A DNA stretch of 64,000 nucleotides, taken from NCBI GenBank assembly GCA_947088865.1, contig CAMUHY010000007.1, positions 62,001 to 126,000 of the forward strand, written 5' to 3'. The position numbers and the translations under genes are program-made. This stretch comes from an uncultured Eubacterium sp. GTDB lineage: Bacteria > Bacillota > Clostridia > Lachnospirales > Lachnospiraceae. Positions 47,814 to 57,029 of this stretch are shown in pieces. The notes beneath the pieces are model-generated. The model saw only the letters and a list, made by a program, of their open reading frames with translations, was not told the DNA's origin and did no database searches. Position 1 is the first letter of the stretch. Each line of letters opens with the position of its first letter.

Positions 47814-48920
47814 TCACCCTCCATACTGCTTTTTGCGAGCCTTATCCAATTCACCAGTCAACGAATGAAACAGCCTGCGCATCATAACCTTTGTATCTTT
47901 GTCCAACGATTGATATATTCTAAAAGCGGCGCTCGCTGAATTAAAACGGTCTGCCGATATTTCAGACAACGTCGTTGCACCACTTGCTGTTATAAGAGAA
48001 AACAATACATTGACAAACTTGTCTCGCTCCTCCATATCTATTTTGTTCATCCATCTTTTTAATACATCATTCAGCACTCGGCTTGACTTGCTCAAACCTC
48101 GTGCATACTCAAACTGATTTCTTTCAACTTGCCAAGACATTCCATCATGCTGCATAATACCAGATTGACTGCTTTTTACCACAATAAAATCTTCATCATG
48201 CTCAAAAAGCATCCCAACAACAGAATATTCAGGAACAATCAATTTAATAACAGAACGTATCTCTTGATACCGCTTGTCTTTTATAAATGCCTCATCAAAA
48301 CCTGGTCCATCATTATTGTAAACATTTATGATTCGCTTTTTAAACTTAGGCTTACATCGCGCCGCACCATATACCGCCAAATTTCCTCCTTTAGAATGTC
48401 CCCCAACTCGTATCTTCTTTTTTGTCTGTGCGGCAACTTCATCAATATAAGAAACGGCTTGTATCTGTGCTGGTATGGGATGCTGATAACTCATATTAAA
48501 ATCTTCTTTCCATCCTACAATCGTATCATCTGTTCCCATAAACCCTATATATATCGTATCATCTCCAAGTTCTGCTGTAAATGCTACAAATTGTGTCTGC
48601 TTTTTATCATCATTTATCCACAGATAATTTTTTAATACAATATTTTCAAACCGAGCGCACTTAGCAACGGTTCTCATAAAAAAAGGAGCATACCATATAA
48701 ACGTCTTAACCTTTTTTAACTCTTCTTCATTATAAACTCTAAAAAATTTATCGCATACTTTAGATAAAGTCAATCCATTTTTCATTTCCATATCTGGAAC
48801 AATTCCTTCAAAATCTACATATGCTATTTGTGATAATATTAAATTATCAATATCATTAAATGGGTCTTGCTGAAATGACAAATCCCCTCTCCATTTAATA
48901 TAGTCTTCAATATTTGCCAT
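47814..48920 (-). CDS. DUF2974 lipase-like alpha/beta-hydrolase protein
   Basis: A 368-residue soluble protein opening MANIEDYIKWRGDLSFQQDPFNDIDNLILSQIAYVDF, the usual start of DUF2974 (Mbeg1-like). The lipase-type nucleophile elbow is KKIRVGGHSKGGNLAVYGA (Ser near residue 175), and IYIGFMGTDDTIVGWKEDFNMSY precedes it like the oxyanion region of class 3 lipases. Substrate unknown. It is coupled to the downstream micro-protein gene. Confidence 0.87.
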   Translation of the reverse strand: MANIEDYIKWRGDLSFQQDPFNDIDNLILSQIAYVDFEGIVPDMEMKNGLTLSKVCDKFFRVYNEEELKKVKTFIWYAPFFMRTVAKCARFENIVLKNYLWINDDKKQTQFVAFTAELGDDTIYIGFMGTDDTIVGWKEDFNMSYQHPIPAQIQAVSYIDEVAAQTKKKIRVGGHSKGGNLAVYGAARCKPKFKKRIINVYNNDGPGFDEAFIKDKRYQEIRSVIKLIVPEYSVVGMLFEHDEDFIVVKSSQSGIMQHDGMSWQVERNQFEYARGLSKSSRVLNDVLKRWMNKIDMEERDKFVNVLFSLITASGATTLSEISADRFNSASAAFRIYQSLDKDTKVMMRRLFHSLTGELDKARKKQYGG

Positions 48921-49004
48921 AAAAATACCCCTGCTTCCTAAAATGCAGTATACAAAAAAAGACAGCCGTCTTCTTTATAAAAACCACTGTCAATCCTTTG
49001 TAAA

Positions 49005-49583
49005 TTAAAAATGCTCTAATGCACCATCCACTTCAACATCATAATTTTCTAAAACATTTCCCTCTTTATCATAAAATGTATATCGTTTCGGTTTAATATC
49101 AAAATTTTTATCCAATGGATTATATGGCGTCTCTCCATATTCTGCTTGTCCTAAAATTTTAGAAGAATGAAAAAATGTGCCTTTATCCTCATAATAATCA
49201 ACATATACTTCTGTCGTTCCTCGAAGTGTAGCCACCATCTTAATGCCATTGCGCTCCACATCTTCTTGCTGCGGAAATGCTATAAAACTTGATAAACCTG
49301 CCATAACTAATGTTACAAGCACAATAACACAGACAAATCCAATACCGATACCATACGTTATTTTCTTATCACTTGATGTTGTTGTCATCTTTTTTAACAT
49401 ATATAAAACAGTCCATGTAGCAAAGAGCAAGAATAAAAAGATAATACTCCAATATACAACACATGAAGGCATACTTTTTAAAAACATATCATTCATTTCA
49501 AATATTTTTGTTGTAATTTGAAGAATAATTGCTATTGCAACAGGAATAAGCCCCCAAAATTTTTTAATTGTTTCCAACATCAT
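49005..49583 (-). CDS. Hypothetical membrane protein
   Basis: A 192-residue protein with three N-terminal membrane helices (about 10-28, 40-62, 76-100) and a C-terminal extracytoplasmic domain (about 105-192) with GTTEVYVDYYEDKGTFFHSSKILG and a final KEGNVLENYDVEVDG strand. I do not recognise a family. Its start (MMLE or MLE) follows GAAATGAGGAAAA, a copy of the repeated ribosome-site motif. It stands between the tRNA pair and the DUF2974 gene. Confidence 0.65.
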   Translation of the reverse strand: MMLETIKKFWGLIPVAIAIILQITTKIFEMNDMFLKSMPSCVVYWSIIFLFLLFATWTVLYMLKKMTTTSSDKKITYGIGIGFVCVIVLVTLVMAGLSSFIAFPQQEDVERNGIKMVATLRGTTEVYVDYYEDKGTFFHSSKILGQAEYGETPYNPLDKNFDIKPKRYTFYDKEGNVLENYDVEVDGALEHF

Positions 49584-49726
49584 TTTTCCTCATTTCTATA
49601 TATCTTTTATTCTTATCTTAATAGATATTCGCATTGATATCTTTTTAACATACAATATATGTTATTCAACCAGATATTTACAATCCTCTACGCTGCTTGC
49701 TTAAACCAACATCTTTTTTAGAAAAA

Positions 49727-49750
49727 AAAGAGTTGCATGCAACTCTTTGT
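49727..49750 (-). terminator. Terminator of the tRNA-Gly pair
   Basis: AAAGAGTTGC-ATGCAACTCTTT is palindromic and, on the minus strand, runs into eight T. It starts about 46 nt after the second tRNA. Confidence 0.85.
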
Positions 49751-49795
49751 AAACTATTATTTTATCATTTTTATTTATCTCCACTATACAAAGAA

Positions 49796-49867
<72 letters not shown>

Positions 49868-49926
49868 AAAATAATGTCTATATTTAAGACTATGATATTC
49901 TTTTTTATAGGACATGTCATACAAAG

Positions 49927-49998
<72 letters not shown>

Positions 49999-50024
49999 TT
50001 ACTTTTCAATTAAATGCAAGAATT

Positions 50025-50053
50025 ATATTATCTTAAACTCCATTAATTGTCAA
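50025..50053 (-). promoter_or_regulatory. Consensus promoter of the tRNA-Gly pair
   Basis: Minus-strand -35 TTGACA (50048-50053), 17-bp spacer, -10 TAATAT (50025-50030), about 20 bp before the first tRNA. Confidence 0.85.
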
Positions 50054-50194
50054 GTGTTTTTTTATTTTTATTGTTATTTTTTAAATGATATTTTTATATT
50101 TTTACTTATTAAGCAGATATTTACAAACAGCAAAGCAAATTTTAACTATTTTTTTGCACTATCCGCAAAGCAATTCAATCAATCTGCTAGATTT

Positions 50195-51736
50195 TTACAA
50201 TAACTCTTTTTTTACAATTCTAAGCGCTATATTTTGCTGTCCTTTCAATTCAATAAAAGGTGTTGTCTTACTTTGATAATAGTATCGGTCGCTTGTATCT
50301 ACTACATATTCCACTGGCAATCGCTCAATTGTCATATTCCATGTGTCAATGATATCAACGGCAAATTTTGTCCCCATATCAATTACTGGCTTTTTAAATG
50401 CAGGAAGTTTAAATGTCCACTGATTCATTGGCATATCTGAAAAATAAAATAAATAATATTGTCCATGTACCCCTACACCATTTAAAATCCACCATAAATC
50501 TAAAGGTTCTAATCCATTTGTACCACTTTCTTCTACTATCTTTTTTAAAAACAGAATACGTTTCCAAGCCTCGCCTTTTAACTGACCGCCCTTTGCCCAC
50601 CATATAACATCGTCATCATTTGAATAAGTCTCTCCATGCGACATATACGTTCCAGAACAAATTGCTTTCCAATACTTATCAACAATCTCTTTGGCAGACA
50701 TACACCCCCACCGCTGTATTAAATCTCCCTCATAGCCAACCTCGTCAAATATAACAGCTTTATGATAGATATCACGATGCATTCGATACATGCCAAATCC
50801 CGTAGACACTTCTCCTTTACTGCTATTTGTACCTATCTGTATGCTTGCATGGGTTATATTGGGATGCCAATTATCAAAAAAACGTTCTGCATTATGTATA
50901 GACAGCAAATGTTTATAGATATCTTTCTCTGACACATATTTAATATAAGTATTCCAATCCTCTATGCTCTTTGATTTAATATAATCGTATTCATTTGCCA
51001 TAGACCACCACACATTATGAAATGCAGATAATCTGGCAATAATATAGTTTAAATATCGTAAATCAGCCTCCTTACCCATACTGTCAAATCCCCAATGCCC
51101 CTTATCATATGGGTGAAATAGGATTAAATCCACCTCTATCCCCATCTTTCCCAATTGAATAATATGACCTTCTAAGGCTTGAAAAAATTGTGGATTAAAT
51201 TGCTCAAAATCCCACTGGTTTGGAGCATGTCCCTGATATGGATACATTGGCGGCTCCTCACTATTATTAGCATAGAATTTTGGAAATACACACATTCTAA
51301 TCTTATTAAAATTTACATGTTCTAATGTTTCTATGGTCTGCTTCTGAAGCGCCGCCGATTGATGTGTCCACGCATAGCATGTTGTTCCAAAAGGATAATA
51401 GACGGTTCCATCTTCATAACAAAAATGATATGTATTTTTTATACGAACCAAACCATGATTGTCTGAATGATTGTCTATACATTCTATCTGCCCTGTAATA
51501 TGTTCCAATTCCTTCTGATTTGAGTGCGTGCAATATGACCATACGCCTGTCCTATCTGGCATAAATCGTACTTTGTAAATACCATCTCCATCATAAAACC
51601 CATCAACACACAACGGTTTATTATTCTCACTGCCTTGATATGTAAACTGAGCAGTCAACTCTACGGATACAAAAGGATTTCCTTCCTTTGTTCCATGTAA
51701 CAACAATTCAAATACTTCCCATTTTTGAACAACCAT
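50195..51736 (-). CDS. DUF5060/DUF4038/DUF5605 glycoside hydrolase-like protein
   Basis: A 513-residue protein without signal peptide, so probably cytoplasmic. The N-terminal beta domain (EGNPFVSVELTAQFTYQGSENN, YKVRFMPDRTGVWSYCTHSN) is DUF5060-like. The central TIM barrel has YPFGTTCYAWTHQSAALQKQTIETL, RMCVFPKFYANN, VDLILFHPYDKGHWGFDSMG and WWSMANEYDYI with a likely catalytic Glu, then VIFDEVGYEGDL with a second. A C-terminal beta domain ends it. The arrangement matches apiosidase-like/GH140-type proteins with DUF5605. Probably acts on plant or mucin oligosaccharides after import. Exact activity is uncertain. Confidence 0.85.
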   Translation of the reverse strand: MVVQKWEVFELLLHGTKEGNPFVSVELTAQFTYQGSENNKPLCVDGFYDGDGIYKVRFMPDRTGVWSYCTHSNQKELEHITGQIECIDNHSDNHGLVRIKNTYHFCYEDGTVYYPFGTTCYAWTHQSAALQKQTIETLEHVNFNKIRMCVFPKFYANNSEEPPMYPYQGHAPNQWDFEQFNPQFFQALEGHIIQLGKMGIEVDLILFHPYDKGHWGFDSMGKEADLRYLNYIIARLSAFHNVWWSMANEYDYIKSKSIEDWNTYIKYVSEKDIYKHLLSIHNAERFFDNWHPNITHASIQIGTNSSKGEVSTGFGMYRMHRDIYHKAVIFDEVGYEGDLIQRWGCMSAKEIVDKYWKAICSGTYMSHGETYSNDDDVIWWAKGGQLKGEAWKRILFLKKIVEESGTNGLEPLDLWWILNGVGVHGQYYLFYFSDMPMNQWTFKLPAFKKPVIDMGTKFAVDIIDTWNMTIERLPVEYVVDTSDRYYYQSKTTPFIELKGQQNIALRIVKKELL

Positions 51737-51761
51737 TATCTTTATATCTCCCTATATTTTT

Positions 51762-52250
51762 TTAATTTACCACAATCTCATAATGTATCCGTTGCCCTGC
51801 ATATTCAGGACAAAATGTTTCCTCACTCTTTTTTACAAATTGAAACCCTGCACTTTCATAAGTGTGCTGAGCAGGAACACAAATCTCATTTGTCCAGACA
51901 ACTATCTTTTTTGCTCCTTGTGCAATGATGCGTGAAACGGCCTCTTTCATCTGCCGTTTTCCATAACCATTCCCCTTATATTTTGTCAAAATGCAGTTAT
52001 GCCCGACTTCTGTTGATTCTGGCAAATTTGTCGGATTCCATGAAACAAAGCCAATAGGTTCCCCGTCCAAGACCGTCATAAATCCGCTAAATTCAGCAAT
52101 ATGGAGATTATCATAAAAAAAGTCATCAAACTCTTGCCATTGTTTATGCCAATCACGCTCAAATTTTGGCTCAAAAGAGTATCCATCTCTCAAAAGAGCT
52201 GCAAGTGTTCCACGAGAAAATGCTGTTATTTTTTTAAATTCAATATCCAT
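51762..52250 (-). CDS. GNAT-family N-acetyltransferase
   Basis: A 162-residue acetyl-CoA-dependent transferase. EVGHNCILTKYKGNGYGKRQMKEAVSRII contains the acetyl-CoA-binding Q/RxxGxG/A loop (KYKGNGYGK, about 105) and the C-terminal AQHTYESAGFQFVKKSEE is the usual GNAT end. Substrate unknown. It is 25 bp upstream of the glycoside hydrolase gene on the same strand and divergent from the antiporter. Confidence 0.88.
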   Translation of the reverse strand: MDIEFKKITAFSRGTLAALLRDGYSFEPKFERDWHKQWQEFDDFFYDNLHIAEFSGFMTVLDGEPIGFVSWNPTNLPESTEVGHNCILTKYKGNGYGKRQMKEAVSRIIAQGAKKIVVWTNEICVPAQHTYESAGFQFVKKSEETFCPEYAGQRIHYEIVVN

Positions 52251-52353
52251 CTTTTCCCTATCCCTTCTTGTCCTATATTGGTATCAAACACGATATATCT
52301 GTGTAACAATATATTTATTATACCATTCGTTATTATCTTTTCAATAAAAATCG

Positions 52354-52490
52354 TTGAAAATATAGTTTATTTATGTTACACTTCTTACATAAAAGAAGGA
52401 AATAACGTATTGCCTTACGCAGCTTAAACCGCGTAAAATGCTGATGACTTCTGCAATATTATGCAGAAATTATTAGCATTTTTTATTTTT
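52354..52490 (+). promoter_or_regulatory. Promoter, structured leader and attenuator of the antiporter gene
   Basis: -35 TTGAAA (52354-52359), 17 bp, extended -10 TGTTACACT (TACACT 52377-52382) start RNA near 52389. The leader folds TTACGC/GCGTAA (52415-52436) and then AAAATGCT...TTCTGCA/TGCAGAA...AGCATTTT (52435-52482) followed by a T-rich tail: an intrinsic terminator 24 bp before the coding ATG. GCGTAA of the first hairpin overlaps the first bases of the terminator arm, so the two can be mutually exclusive, as in riboswitches. The pattern GCTGATGACTTCTGC recalls one end of the fluoride aptamer, but the matching loop is missing. Confidence 0.6.
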
Positions 52491-52513
52491 GCAACAGCAG
52501 GAGGAAAAAATAT

Positions 52514-53698
52514 ATGTTAATGAGCATTGCTTTCATTTTACTATTTGGGTTGATTTTAGGAAGTTTGTTCAACAAAATCAAACTGCCCAGTTTGTTGGGT
52601 ATGATTATTGTTGGCATTATTTTAAGCCCTTACGCCCTCAATTTACTGGACGAGTCTATCTTAAATATTTCTGCTGATTTAAGGCAAATAGCATTGGTAA
52701 TTATTTTAACCAGAGCAGGACTCTCCTTAAATTTATCTGATTTAAAAAAAGTAGGACGACCTGCTGTTCTTATGTGTTTTGTCCCTGCCTGTGCTGAAAT
52801 ATTAGGAATCCTTTTATTAGCTCCTATCTTATTAAAAACAACCTATTTAGAAGCTGCCATTATAGGAAGTGTGATAGCCGCTGTATCGCCTGCTGTTATC
52901 GTTCCAAGAATGATTCGCCTAATGGAAGAAGGCTACGGAACTAACAAAAGTATTCCAGAGTTAATATTAGCTGGCGCCTCCGTAGACGACGTTTTTGTAA
53001 TTGTTCTTTTTACTGCGTTTACTTCACTAGCTTCAACTGGAAATATATCTGCAATGAACTTTCTGCAAATACCTATTTCTATTGTTTTAGGCGTTCTAGT
53101 TGGAATGTTGTTAGGAATACTACTGGTAAAATTTTTCCAACATTTTCATATGAGAGATTCTGTAAAACTACTTATTATTTTAAGCTTTTCCTTTTTGCTT
53201 ATTGAATTGCAGAATCGTTTAGAAGGCATTATACCTATTTCTGGACTTTTAGCTATTATGAGTTTAGGAATTATTATAAAACAAAAATATGATATTTTAG
53301 CAAAGAGACTATCTGGAAAATATAATAAACTTTGGATTATTGCTGAAATATTTTTATTTGTGCTTGTCGGTGCAACTGTCGATTTGCGATATGCTCTATC
53401 GGCTGGAATATCTGCTATATTGCTGGTGCTTGGCGCTCTATTATTTAGAATGCTTGGCGTCGCTTTATCTTTAATAAAAACAAACTTAAACCGAAACGAG
53501 CGATTATTTTGTATGCTTGCATATATGCCTAAGGCTACGGTACAAGCCGCAATAGGCGGTATTCCCCTCTCAATGGGATTAGCCTGCGGTCAAATTGTTT
53601 TAACCGTTGCCGTATTGTCTATTCTTATCACTGCGCCGCTTGGAGCTATATGCGTTGATAATTTATATAAAAAATTATTACATACCGAAAAAAAGTAA
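52514..53698 (+). CDS. Cation:proton antiporter (NhaP/CPA family)
   Basis: A 394-residue membrane protein with 11-13 helices. IVGIILSPYALNLLDES and the helix LPELILAGASVDDVFVIVLFTAF give the double-Asp (DD) site, with ISADLRQIALVIILTRAGLSLNLSDLKK earlier, as in CPA1/CPA2 Na+(K+)/H+ antiporters. There is no C-terminal TrkA domain. AGGAGGAAAAAATAT precedes the ATG. It is the sole plus-strand gene of this region and its leader carries an attenuator, so expression is probably controlled by an ion or pH signal. Confidence 0.92.
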   Translation: MLMSIAFILLFGLILGSLFNKIKLPSLLGMIIVGIILSPYALNLLDESILNISADLRQIALVIILTRAGLSLNLSDLKKVGRPAVLMCFVPACAEILGILLLAPILLKTTYLEAAIIGSVIAAVSPAVIVPRMIRLMEEGYGTNKSIPELILAGASVDDVFVIVLFTAFTSLASTGNISAMNFLQIPISIVLGVLVGMLLGILLVKFFQHFHMRDSVKLLIILSFSFLLIELQNRLEGIIPISGLLAIMSLGIIIKQKYDILAKRLSGKYNKLWIIAEIFLFVLVGATVDLRYALSAGISAILLVLGALLFRMLGVALSLIKTNLNRNERLFCMLAYMPKATVQAAIGGIPLSMGLACGQIVLTVAVLSILITAPLGAICVDNLYKKLLHTEKK

Positions 53699-53722
53699 AT
53701 TTAAAAAGATATACAGACTTAA

Positions 53723-53760
53723 AAAGATAAGGATTGCTTTATTTATCAATCCTTATCTTT
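53723..53760. terminator. Bidirectional terminator after the antiporter
   Basis: AAAGATAAGGATTG, ten bases, CAATCCTTATCTTT: a 14-bp perfect stem with A/T flanks on both sides, between convergent genes and overlapping the last codons of the minus-strand gene. Confidence 0.85.
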
Positions 53761-54806
53761 ATTGGTTCAACTATATCTTTTTTATTATCTACAATTACAT
53801 GCAGCATTCCATCTTCCCACTTATCAAAATCAATATCATCATAACATTCATACTCAGGGTCTATCATTTCATGTATACTTTTTAAAATAGGATTAAAATT
53901 CATTGGATTAGAAAAATCACCTACCATCACATCCGACGTTCCACCCCAATAACAGCCTTCATAAGCTATCAAATTTGTTTTATTATCATAATGAATGGAT
54001 ATAATAATAAAAGACTCACCACAAATTTGCCGATAACTATGTTGATAGCCTTCTGGTACATAATAAAATACCTCTTTGCTTTGCATATCATATACATTTA
54101 ATCCATATAAATCCGTCTTAAAAAGAAAATAGTTTTTTCCATTTTGATGCTTAATAATTGCCGAGACATGCCCCATATCATATATTGAATCATACTCCAA
54201 TACCATTGTCTCTTTATATAAAAGACGACATCTTTGAATAAATGTATGTGTATATGAAACGCCATTTTTTGCTCTTTGGCATTCACCGTAGGAATCCCAT
54301 TCAACAACATAACCATTTTCCAAATCGTTCCTGTTTGCTTGCAAAAAACACTCCTCTTTGCCATAAACCTGCTGATTTTTTGTAAACAAAGCCTGATACT
54401 GGGGATTAAAATATACGTTTTTATAGGACATTCCTCTATATTTAAGAACATCATACCTTATATCTTTACACCAAAACTGCACAGTTTGCCTGCATTCAAA
54501 GGATTCTATCTCATCGTCTCTGCAACCTATCATTAAACAAACATCAAATCCCGAAGAAACCTCTCTTACATCAAACGTTACAATTTTTGTATTGTGATAA
54601 CTTTTTTGTTCTTTGTCTGCAATATTGCTATTTTTTATATCACGAAAATGCAAATTATAATAATAACCTTTATCATCATTTGTATTCTTTGTTTTATCAC
54701 ATTTTCCCTTTACGCAAAGGTTACTGCCATACCAATACGACTCCTCTATTATTGAATCAATAATAGGGTACTTATTAAAATCTTCATGCTGTTTCACTTT
54801 ATTCAC
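53739..54806 (-). CDS. Hypothetical protein downstream of the SIMPL gene
   Basis: A 355-residue soluble protein I do not recognise. It is rich in Tyr, Asp and aromatic beta-strand patterns (KNYFLFKTDLYGLNVYDMQSKEVFYYVPEGYQHSYRQI; NLIAYEGCYWGGTSDVMVGDFSNP), suggesting a beta-propeller-like or WD-like fold. Its start overlaps the SIMPL stop (ATGA), so the pair is translationally coupled. The 3' end carries a bidirectional terminator. Confidence 0.7.
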   Translation of the reverse strand: MNKVKQHEDFNKYPIIDSIIEESYWYGSNLCVKGKCDKTKNTNDDKGYYYNLHFRDIKNSNIADKEQKSYHNTKIVTFDVREVSSGFDVCLMIGCRDDEIESFECRQTVQFWCKDIRYDVLKYRGMSYKNVYFNPQYQALFTKNQQVYGKEECFLQANRNDLENGYVVEWDSYGECQRAKNGVSYTHTFIQRCRLLYKETMVLEYDSIYDMGHVSAIIKHQNGKNYFLFKTDLYGLNVYDMQSKEVFYYVPEGYQHSYRQICGESFIIISIHYDNKTNLIAYEGCYWGGTSDVMVGDFSNPMNFNPILKSIHEMIDPEYECYDDIDFDKWEDGMLHVIVDNKKDIVEPIKIRIDK

Positions 54807-55468
54807 TCAATTCTCCATATTACAGTCACCTTATCTGATATATTGATATCGTCTGGTTCTATGGAAAGATTATATGCTGCTGTCTCTGCGGCAGGTTCAC
54901 ATTCTACCCCTCTTAAAAATCCATTCATAGGTCTTGAGACAATATCTATACTTTCCCATGAATAATCAATCTTTACTACTTCCTGTAAACGTACACCAAT
55001 CGCTTCTGTCAAAATCTGCGCTTTTGTCTTTGAATCCATAACAGCTTTACTGAGTAATTCATTTTTTACGGTCTCTTGGTCTTTGACTGTATAATGAATA
55101 TTAAATTCTGGATTTACATGGCAATGTGCCAGCTCATATACAACCTGTCCAAGCTTTTTATTATCAATTGGAAATTCTATCTTCATATTATGATTATACT
55201 TATATCCTACAAATCTTTTATTCCATTGATTATCACTTTCTTTATAATTCTCATAATGAGTATCCACTCCAAAAGATACCGTTTTTAAATCATTTTCATT
55301 AAATCCTAACTCTTTAAAGCATTTTTTTAACTGTTCTACTGCTGCTGTCGACTGGTTTAACGCCTTTTCATAAGTATTTTCTGTTCCTTTTATATAAAGC
55401 AAAAGTCGAATGGTATCTGGTCTTACAAACAACTCGCTTTTTCCTGTAACTTGAATCACTTTATCCAC
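54803..55468 (-). CDS. SIMPL domain (DUF541) protein
   Basis: About 221 residues. The start may be GTG at 55468, since GAAATGAGGAAAAAA acts as ribosome site; an ATG at 55480 lies within it. VIQVTGKSELFVRPDTIRLLLYIKGTENTYEKALNQS, then LKTVSFGVDTHYENYKE and AQILTEAIGVRLQEVVKIDYS are SIMPL blocks. No signal peptide is seen, unlike many family members, so it may be cytoplasmic. Family function is poorly known. A dispersed hairpin repeat stands just upstream. Confidence 0.87.
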   Translation of the reverse strand: MDKVIQVTGKSELFVRPDTIRLLLYIKGTENTYEKALNQSTAAVEQLKKCFKELGFNENDLKTVSFGVDTHYENYKESDNQWNKRFVGYKYNHNMKIEFPIDNKKLGQVVYELAHCHVNPEFNIHYTVKDQETVKNELLSKAVMDSKTKAQILTEAIGVRLQEVVKIDYSWESIDIVSRPMNGFLRGVECEPAAETAAYNLSIEPDDINISDKVTVIWRIE

Positions 55469-55506
55469 TTTTTTCCTCATTTCTTCGCTGCTTTTTGTTC
55501 ATCAAT

Positions 55507-55540
55507 GGGTTTGTGACAAGCAGCGCGCAGACACAAATCC
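55507..55540. repeat. Dispersed hairpin repeat, copy 2
   Basis: GTTTGTGaC, 12 bases, GaCACAAAT; core nearly identical to 44235-44264 including the loop AAGCArCGCGCA. In the minus direction it is followed by a GAAGAAATGAGGA ribosome site 23 bp on. Confidence 0.8.
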
Positions 55541-55561
55541 CAAGATTGAAAATTTTAATTT

Positions 55562-56815
55562 TCAATCTTTTCTCTCCTTATTAATATACTCTAATGCAGC
55601 TTTATACTGATAATCCTCTGTCGCATCCTCCGGCAATTCTACAATCATATCAGGTTTAATGCCTTTGCCATGTATATCCTGTCCCTTTGGCGTAAAATAT
55701 TTGGCAGCAGTATATTTAATGGCGCTGCCATCCGTCAATGGGCGAATAAACTGTATAATGCCTTTTCCAAAAGTCTGTGTTCCAATGATTTTGCCAACGC
55801 CATAATCTTGAACGGCGCCTGCAAATATCTCGGCTGCACTGGCGCTCTGGTCATTGACTAAAACCGCAATAGGCATTTTTAAATCACTGCCTTTTTCACC
55901 TTTTCGTTCTTCTTTACTGCCATCCGCATATTGTATCGTCAATCTTAACCCTTCTGGCAAAAGTTCATCCAACATACTGACAGTACCGTCTAAAACACCT
56001 CCTGGATTGTCTCTTAAATCAATAATTAATCCTGTCATGCCTTTTTCTTTTAAATCATTTAAAGCCTTTGCAAATTGCTCTATGGTCACCTTATCAAATT
56101 GAGTGATATAGATATATCCAACACCGTCCTCAATATTCCAAGATACGGTTTGAAGCTTTATCTCTCCTCTTGTCACATAAAGTTTGAATTTTTCACCATC
56201 TCTTATAACACCAAGTTCCACCTGTGTATCTTTTTCACCCTTAATTAAAGCAACTGCCGACTCTAACTCCATATCGACAACGCTTGCACCATCAACTGTT
56301 TCTATAAAATCCGCTTCTTTCAAGCCTGCTTTTTGGGCGGGAGAGTCATCATAGACACCTGATATATAAATTGTGCCGTCCTCTGCCTTTTTACATAATG
56401 CTCCAATTCCATAAACAATCCCTGTTGTGGATTCTTGTACTTTTTTATACTGTTCCGCTGAGTAATATGTGGTATATTTATCCCCTAATGAACTTAAATA
56501 TCCCCTGCATATGCTATCAATAGCAGCCTCATGGTCAATATCTCCAAAATAAAAACCTTCACTTACAACGGAGTCAATTGCATTCAGTTTCGCTTCTGCC
56601 TCACTTCCAATACCATTGCTGTCATCTACTGGCACATCCGATATATACACATCTCCGCCAAATCCAACATGTATATATCCTTTCTGAAAAAACACTACAA
56701 ATACCATTGCTGCAATAAAAACAGTTGCTGCAATTCCTCCCACAAATGCTGTAATCAGGTCTAACTTACTACGTTTTTTATTATCCATTCTTTCCAATCC
56801 CCATGATACTGCCAT
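55562..56815 (-). CDS. S41-family C-terminal processing peptidase (CtpA-like)
   Basis: A 417-residue membrane-anchored serine protease. The N-terminal helix (AFVGGIAATVFIAAMVFVVFF, about 25-45) is followed by a PDZ domain (GIVYGIGALCKKAEDGTIYISGVYDDSPAQKAGLKEADFIETVDG, about 135-180), then the catalytic domain with NDQSASAAEIFAGAVQDY (Ser nucleophile, about 315) and TQTFGKGIIQ (Lys). It cleaves extracytoplasmic proteins, often cell-wall enzymes. It sits 214 bp downstream of the M23 hydrolase gene, same strand. The start could also be the ATG at 56788. Confidence 0.93.
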   Translation of the reverse strand: MAVSWGLERMDNKKRSKLDLITAFVGGIAATVFIAAMVFVVFFQKGYIHVGFGGDVYISDVPVDDSNGIGSEAEAKLNAIDSVVSEGFYFGDIDHEAAIDSICRGYLSSLGDKYTTYYSAEQYKKVQESTTGIVYGIGALCKKAEDGTIYISGVYDDSPAQKAGLKEADFIETVDGASVVDMELESAVALIKGEKDTQVELGVIRDGEKFKLYVTRGEIKLQTVSWNIEDGVGYIYITQFDKVTIEQFAKALNDLKEKGMTGLIIDLRDNPGGVLDGTVSMLDELLPEGLRLTIQYADGSKEERKGEKGSDLKMPIAVLVNDQSASAAEIFAGAVQDYGVGKIIGTQTFGKGIIQFIRPLTDGSAIKYTAAKYFTPKGQDIHGKGIKPDMIVELPEDATEDYQYKAALEYINKERKD

Positions 56816-57029
56816 ATACCTATATATTGTATTTTATGGCATCCTTACTCTTTACATATATTATTTGATTCTATATTATATAACCAATATTATATTTATT
56901 CCCACAACGACAACACGCCATACAGACATACTCATATGTCCATACAGCGACTTGCCCATAATATTTACTCTCTCATAGTTATGCTATATCAAGCGGATAT
57001 TCGCAATCTGCTACGCTATTTGAGATATT

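Noticed and set aside
52390..52490. Fluoride riboswitch
   Set aside because: Only the GCTGATGACTTCT-like end matches; the first hairpin loop that must pair with ACTTCT is not present.
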